Below are positions 58,501 to 64,000 of a stretch of DNA of 64,000 bases, piece after piece; within the stretch, counting starts at the first letter, position 1; each line of letters opens with the position of its first letter. Where the stretch lies: positions 133,973,681-134,037,680 of the forward strand of contig CM054116.1 in NCBI GenBank assembly GCA_028673005.1, given 5' to 3'. This DNA comes from Tanypteryx hageni (lineage: Eukaryota; Arthropoda; Insecta; Odonata; Petaluridae). The translations under genes and the position numbers were made by a program. Under the pieces are notes generated by a model that saw only the letters and a program-made list of their open reading frames with translations, made no database searches and was not told where the DNA came from.

Positions 58501-59750
58501 GCAAGATTATCATGAATGAAGTGACGGACTGTTGCTAAACGCACGACTCTTTTCATTGTCTCTTGCGCACATTGTATCCTTTCCCTGAATCGTTAGTGTA
58601 TCTCTGCTTTAAGGGCAACACTCGTGAATTGTAATTCTAAAAAAATGAGTTCCGAATATTTTCTCACGTCTCTAATATGACCCACAAATAAGGTAGCTCC
58701 CTTTAAATAAAAACGAAAACAAAATGTTCAGTTCGCGCAGCTAAAGACTCGCCGCACAAAGCCAGTGCCTCTGAAAGGACGGAGAATGGAGTCAAATCAG
58801 AACGTGGAAAATGGAGTCGTGCATTTCTGTCGTTTTATAATACGACTTTTTTTTCGTTTTTTAAGGCCTTGGATTAATATTTTTTGGGTTTTTTCCATGC
58901 TCGAATAAAATCCTTACGCGAACACGGCTCTGCACTGGCGCGTTTGTATATATTAACAAAAACTTTTAAAAACCCTTTGTGCATAAAGCAGTGGCTTGAA
59001 AAGAGAAAGAAATCATTCAATCGCTATGCAACAATATCCGATAAACTCCTTGAATGCAACATGGCGATGAGCATAATTTAATCAGTAACATTTATTACGA
59101 ATATTTCCATAATGTATATGAAATAATTTATGTGATTATTTGCAGAGAAAATTTAGTTATTTAAATTGAATTTTAAGAAAAACTCCCTTTGCCTTCAAAT
59201 TTACATTTTCTCTCAAACGTGGTGAAAGTCTATAAATAATAATTCCATCTAATTCCCTTTTAATATATCTGTTAAACTTTCGTGCACGCAAAGCTCAATT
59301 TCTGAAAATGAATACGTGCTTATTTCTACAGACACCTCTAGTGCACATTAAATTTCCGAACAACGCTCATGACGAATTGCAAAATAACTTACACTATATT
59401 TCCATTAAAGTTTTGCGCAAGATTTGTACTATTTTACGGTTGCAGAATCGAATGTGCAAAAATCGTTTTGAGCACTCATAGTCCTCTACAAAATAATTAA
59501 GAATTTCGAAATGTTTGTATTTCATAAATTTTTTCCATATATTTTTCGGTTTTAATAAAAAACATAAACGTTAGGTACCGTATTTGTGATGAGCACGATT
59601 ATCAGTTTCCGCGAGATCAATTTTTGCGATCAAATAAAAACAACGAATAATATTGCGTGAATCCTCATTTAGGTCAGTTTCCCACACAAGCCCGATAAGG
59701 CGCTTCTTTTTCACGTGTCGTTTACGTATACAAAGTGGGTAACGGGGGAA
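55511..59750. other. Intron sequence, nothing recognised
   Basis: AT-rich (well above the rest of the window), no gene or clear repeat found. Open frames such as 56950-57201 and 57302-57595 show no similarity. Confidence 0.5.
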
Positions 59751-60230
59751 ACTCCTTCTCTCTCTCCCTCTCCCTACCTCTCTCTCTAAATCTGGAAAAA
59801 AAGGACTCTACGTGGTGAAAATCCGAGCGGAGAGCATCCGTCCACCCTTCTCTCGCTCATGCAGCCTCCCCTCCCCTCTCTCCCTCCCCGCCCTCCCCCT
59901 TCCTCCCCTCTCCATCGATTTTTCCCCTATTCTTCCTCCACCGACCGAGATGATGAGCTCTGCCTCTATCTTCTCCACGCAGATGCGGAACTCGAGGTTT
60001 GGGCGTTGAGAGAAACCCGGAAACCCGGAATAAGTCGCAGGTCGCCTCCCATGAATCCAAATGCGTCCCGGAGACAAAGAGGCGGGCGTTTTCCAGTTTC
60101 ATTTCGGAGAGGAAGTTCGATCGAATTTCGCGAGGACCCGCTTCGAACCTTTCCTGCATGACGATTTTCGTTGCAACCAAAAAATATCGACCAACGCCCG
60201 GCGCTGCAGTTCTCAATTTTTTGTCTCGTT
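59750..60230. other. Pyrimidine-rich / CpG island
   Basis: TCTCTC/CCTC runs at 59755-59935, then CpG-richer sequence. Frames on both strands (59859-60161, 59857-60216) are composition-driven. Confidence 0.55.
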
Positions 60231-60839
60231 TTTTTCATTCTCCGGCTGAAAAAATGCGTTCATTTACAGCGTTCTTTTCTGCGTTTTACTGAGCGATATA
60301 ATGTTTACTTCTCCGCGTGGCAATCGGAAAGAAGTTCGCTCAGTGTCACCCTGGGTAGGTTCCAACGCTTACAGATGAATTCGATGGAGTTTGTTTATCA
60401 CCAAACCTCTCGAACTGTGTTTTATAGCCTTTCAGTTGTTATTTATCAACCCGGGCAATAATTGCGCCTCCATTTACCCGTCGCCTTCTTATTTTATTTC
60501 GCTTCGAGATTTATATGGTATTATGTCCTCTTTATTTTCGCTCGTCGGGAGACTTGGAAATCGTCCACATTACTACCGCGGCCGATCGATGATTCTCATT
60601 CATAACATTGAAAAATAACAAGCGACGCATAAATTCTGGTCCGTTTGATCCCGCGGAACACGCTTGTTTTTATATCGTTTCCTCGCCTTTTTTGCCCTAA
60701 ATATCTCGGACAATTACGGGGCGACGGGCTTAATTGAAAAAACATCAAGTTAACTATTCGATAATTTGTGGGCTCGTTCGGTATGCTATGCACTTCACCT
60801 TCCATAAATAAATCGCCCCGTTTGCGTGTTTTTATGCCG

Positions 60840-62110
60840 TCGGGGAATTAGAGAGGGGAGAATTGGTGGAAAGAGATAAGGGGGGGGGGAGTGGGGTAAA
60901 TTGCCTTCTTTCTCTTTCTCCCCGCTCGCGGCCGCGCCGTCGGGGTGATAAGTGGGGCAAGGAGCGCCCGCGTGGAATGCGGCTGTAGGGGGAGGCGATT
61001 CGGTGGGGGGGGGAGTGTTAGCCGCCCGCGGCGATGGCTAAGTGCTCGTATATTACTCACTGCGCATGCCCGGAGAGAGATCACGGCGAAATGGGATAGG
61101 AGGCAATTCGTTACACCCGCACTGCACTCACCCGTCCCTCTCCGCTTCCACCTTCCTCCCCTACAACCTCCCTCCCCCGCCCCCGCGTACGTGACCGCTC
61201 CCCCTCTCCCTCACGGCTCTCCCTAAACTACTCCCCCCCTTCACTTCCCCCTCCCTTCTCCACCACTCCCTCCTTTCCCCTCCTCCGCTCGCATTTTTCG
61301 ACGCGATGTTTATTTTTCAACTTCAACTCGTATCGCATAAGGAAAAATTCTCGTTTTTCCCGAAAGTAAATAGCTCAATTTTTAATTAAAAGTTTTTGGG
61401 AGGAAATTGCCGGATTAAATTAGCCGTATCATGCGAGGTGCTATTAACAGTTCGGCACACGAGTGATGTTCCTTTTTCTTTCGGGCTGCAAAATCCACCG
61501 GACGTGAGACTCAGAAGCGCGAGGCAAAAGAGAGGGAACTCCACGTATCGGACATCATTCCGCGCCGCGAAAAGAGCCCCCAATTTGGCTCGCGAGGCGC
61601 CTCCGCCGCCTAACCGCCCCCACGGCATGCCCTCAACGACATGCGTCACCCACCCTAACTAGGAGCGACATCACGAGGAGGAGAAATGCTCTTATTGCGG
61701 TCGCATCCTCAATCGCCACGACGCTCATCCTACGTCAATCTATCTTTCTCCTCTCCCTCTCCCCATTTTCTCTCCCTCTTTCTCCCTCCTCCCCTTCCTT
61801 CTCCCCCACCCATCTCCCCATTTCCCCTTTCCCTCCCTCTCTCCCTTCCCCTCCCTCTCTCCTTCCTTCACTTTCGCCCGCTCCATTTCTCTGTCTCTCT
61901 CAATTTTTCTTGCCTCACTCCGTTTTCCGTGTTCCGCGTCTATCCCACTTATCACTCTCTTTCCCTCCGCTTTCCCTCCCCTCCTTAATCCTTGCTAATT
62001 TCCCCTCCCTCCCTCTCTCTCTCTCTCCCTGCGTATCCTTTATTTTCCCATCTTCTTTTTCTCTCCCTTCCCCTCCTCTCTCTCCCTTCCTCCCATTTTC
62101 TCTCCGCTAA
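60840..62110. other. CpG-rich then pyrimidine-rich island
   Basis: G-runs (60881-60889, 61004-61012), CpG-dense 60900-61200, CT-rich 61130-61280, CpG-moderate 61480-61700, and a long CT-rich stretch 61740-62105. No protein family recognised. Confidence 0.6.
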
Positions 62111-63127
62111 ATAACCATGTCGCGTGCCGTTCTGACCAATTGAACAGCACAACAGGTATCCTCGACGCTTTACTCAATTCACAATTAATTTCCTCAAGTT
62201 TCCCAATCTGTCGACCGTCTTAACCTCATTTTCTGACTTTTTCCGTTCATGTGTCGAGAACTGGTGTCAAATCTCGCCTTATTTGAATTAGGAACTCAAC
62301 ATTCTTCCCGAATAATCATCCCCGAGCACTAATCTTATTCTCTTTTCTGGGAGCCAGCCTTTCTTCTCTTCTCTGATCCATTATCTCCTCAAATTTTGCC
62401 TTTCATTCCCATTCGTTAGAAAAAATATCATTCGCCATTAAAATGAAGGAATTTCTAAAGTAGTTTTCAAATCCTATAAGTTTTTCGATCGAGGGTTCGT
62501 TTAACTGCCAAGCGGCGATGGGAAGAGCAAAAAGAGGAACAATTGAAAGTCTATTTCTGGCAACAGCTTCAGCGGATATATCCGCCAGAGATGCATCTCT
62601 CCATTGAAAACTTTGATAAACAAGAGCACTCTACTTATCAGAGAAAGATCGAGGAAAACATATGCGCGTTCTGGCTAGAATTTCCTATAGCAGAGAGTAA
62701 GATTTTAAAGTTTAATTTTACTTTTTTTACCTACTGTCTATGAATACTACAAACTTCGGATGCTTTGTGCCATAACCTTTATAGTTTTTGAAGCTAAGTA
62801 ATTTATTAATTGGATTCCAGCCATAAGGCGAGCTTAATTACAAACTTTATTTGCTACAAATCTATTATTAGTATAATCTTAATAAAAATTTAATTAATAT
62901 TTTCTGTAATAAAAGTCCCACCATGTATTCAACAGTATGCACCATCGGTGGCATAAGATCCAGGAGCACGTTTGTAAATCCCACTTGAATCATATTATCA
63001 GAAATAACTTGGGAGCGCAGCTTTTAAATTCTAAGTTGTTCGCCGTCCACATTGAAGTCATTGGTTCGATTTCAGGGGCGTTCACTTTATCCGTCTGATT
63101 AACGAGGGGATAAGTGCAGCACGTTAA
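62111..63127. other. Intron sequence, nothing recognised
   Basis: AT-rich; the frame at 62543-62743 has no similarity I can name. Confidence 0.45.
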
Positions 63128-63300
63128 TCATTTGCATATTAAAATTACTTTGAATCGTCTTAGGAATTCGACACTTGAAACAACGAACGCCTGAAAGAAC
63201 AAATTTCATTTTCCTGACACCGATTTTCGAAAAAGCTTCAAATCGGCCCACAAATTAGTTTTAATGCGAAAATTTGACGTATTTTTACGTGAAAATCTCA
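63128..63300. repeat. Partial copy C of the 476-bp interspersed repeat
   Basis: CATTTGCATATTAAAATTAC, AACGCCTGAAAGAACAAAT, CCGATTTTCGAAAAAGCTTC and CACAAATTAGTTTTAATGCG match the central part of copies A and B at lower identity. Confidence 0.65.
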
Positions 63301-64000
63301 AGTCTTAACTTTACTTAACCTTCTGCATCCTGCGTCCCACCAACCATGTTGCCAAAAAACCTTGGTCCCACCATGGTAAAAACAAACCCTATCTTTTCGA
63401 AGAAGTGGATTTTTATGTCATCGGCATACAGTATTATATCAATAATTTTTAAGGGCATTAAATATTGCTGTAATTATTTTGAAAAAAGTTTCATATAATA
63501 ATTATCTTCGAAACTTCGCCTCCCGACTAGACGACCTTTGTGCCCCTACGGTTGAGAATCACTGGTCCAGCTGATTCGCATTGTTGCCGGTTTCATGTAA
63601 TTGCGTCAGATTGACTGGGATTATGATTTCGCGTCGCATCTGTCCACATATTCATGGAATTTCGACGCTCTTCTGAAGTTTAAACAATATCGTCGTCTTG
63701 ATAAATAATACGACGTTGACGAAAATAAATAAATATTCCATTATTTATTGATATTGTGTTAATGAGCGTTTGAAAATGAGGTTTGCTTTTCTTCTTTTTC
63801 AAGAGAAACTTCTCGATGGTTGTTTATTGTACCTGGTATTATTCGAGGCGTACTAAATAAGTTGCGGTTATTGTAGGTTAGGTTACAACCAAATTATTAT
63901 AGAATTATTAATTATGTGCAGCGAATTAATCTTCATCAATATTTCATTCCAACACAACTTTTATATGTATATAACTTTTTATTTTCTGAAACATTCAATT
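63301..64000. other. Intron sequence with a possible hAT end
   Basis: CCCTACGGTTGAGAATCACT near 63553 resembles the right inverted end of hAT elements (complement of CAGTGGTTCTCAACC). The left partner was not identified. Confidence 0.35.

Larger units (their letters stand above)
49590..64000 (+). other. Next intron of the Ig gene (continues past window)
   Basis: Donor GTAAGT at 49590. No Ig3 exon (expected to begin near HPxIxVPNQLVGAP) was seen to 64000. It holds several pyrimidine-rich islands, one Helitron and several interspersed repeats. Confidence 0.7.

Overview
This is a window of animal nuclear DNA, almost certainly from an arthropod and probably an insect with a large, repeat-rich genome. 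Most of it is AT-rich. The only host coding sequence I can support is two exons on the + strand (4435-4627 and 49461-49589). Together they encode one immunoglobulin domain of an insect lachesin / Dpr-interacting-protein (DIP) type adhesion molecule. The splice phases of the two exons match across a 44.8 kb intron. The gene's other exons (signal peptide, first and third Ig domains) were not seen and presumably lie outside the window. I cannot name the species.

Nearly everything else is intronic transposon sequence at different ages. From left to right it includes: a LINE endonuclease trace near 0.85 kb; a 2 kb element with terminal inverted repeats (4.9-6.9 kb); a 476-bp repeat copied again at 52.6 kb and in part at 63.1 kb; Penelope-like fragments (8.6-10.2 kb); a pyrimidine-rich CpG-containing island (10.9-12.1 kb); a decayed hAT transposase (14-15.4 kb); the 3' half of a CR1-like LINE split inside its RT active-site region by a mariner-like element (17-19 kb); the 5' half of a CR1-type LINE with an esterase-type ORF1 (20.7-23.8 kb); and an almost intact RTE-like LINE sitting between inverted (TA)n hairpin arms (26.5-29.4 kb).

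Further right are a 146-bp-period tandem array (32.9-33.8 kb); a 198-bp near-perfect palindrome made of two head-to-head copies of a tRNA-like sequence, flanked by a 14-bp target duplication (35.0-35.2 kb); and a nested stack (38.1-43.0 kb) in which a full-length LINE with a 12-bp target duplication and a Tigger/pogo element both sit inside an older element with TTTCATCG-rich inverted ends. These are followed by a DUF4817-type Tc1/mariner relative (43.3-43.9 kb), a Helitron helicase fragment (45.3 kb), a 14-bp tandem array (45.7 kb), a non-autonomous Helitron (53.6-55.0 kb), and several pyrimidine-rich islands (50.4-52.2 and 59.8-62.1 kb).

The best candidates for something unusual are the palindromic tRNA retrocopy (35.0-35.2 kb), the LINE placed at the axis of a (TA)n palindrome (26.4-29.5 kb), the TTTCATCG element with its stacked insertions, and a dispersed family with a tRNA-like B box present in at least five copies. 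I found no convincing new protein-coding system.
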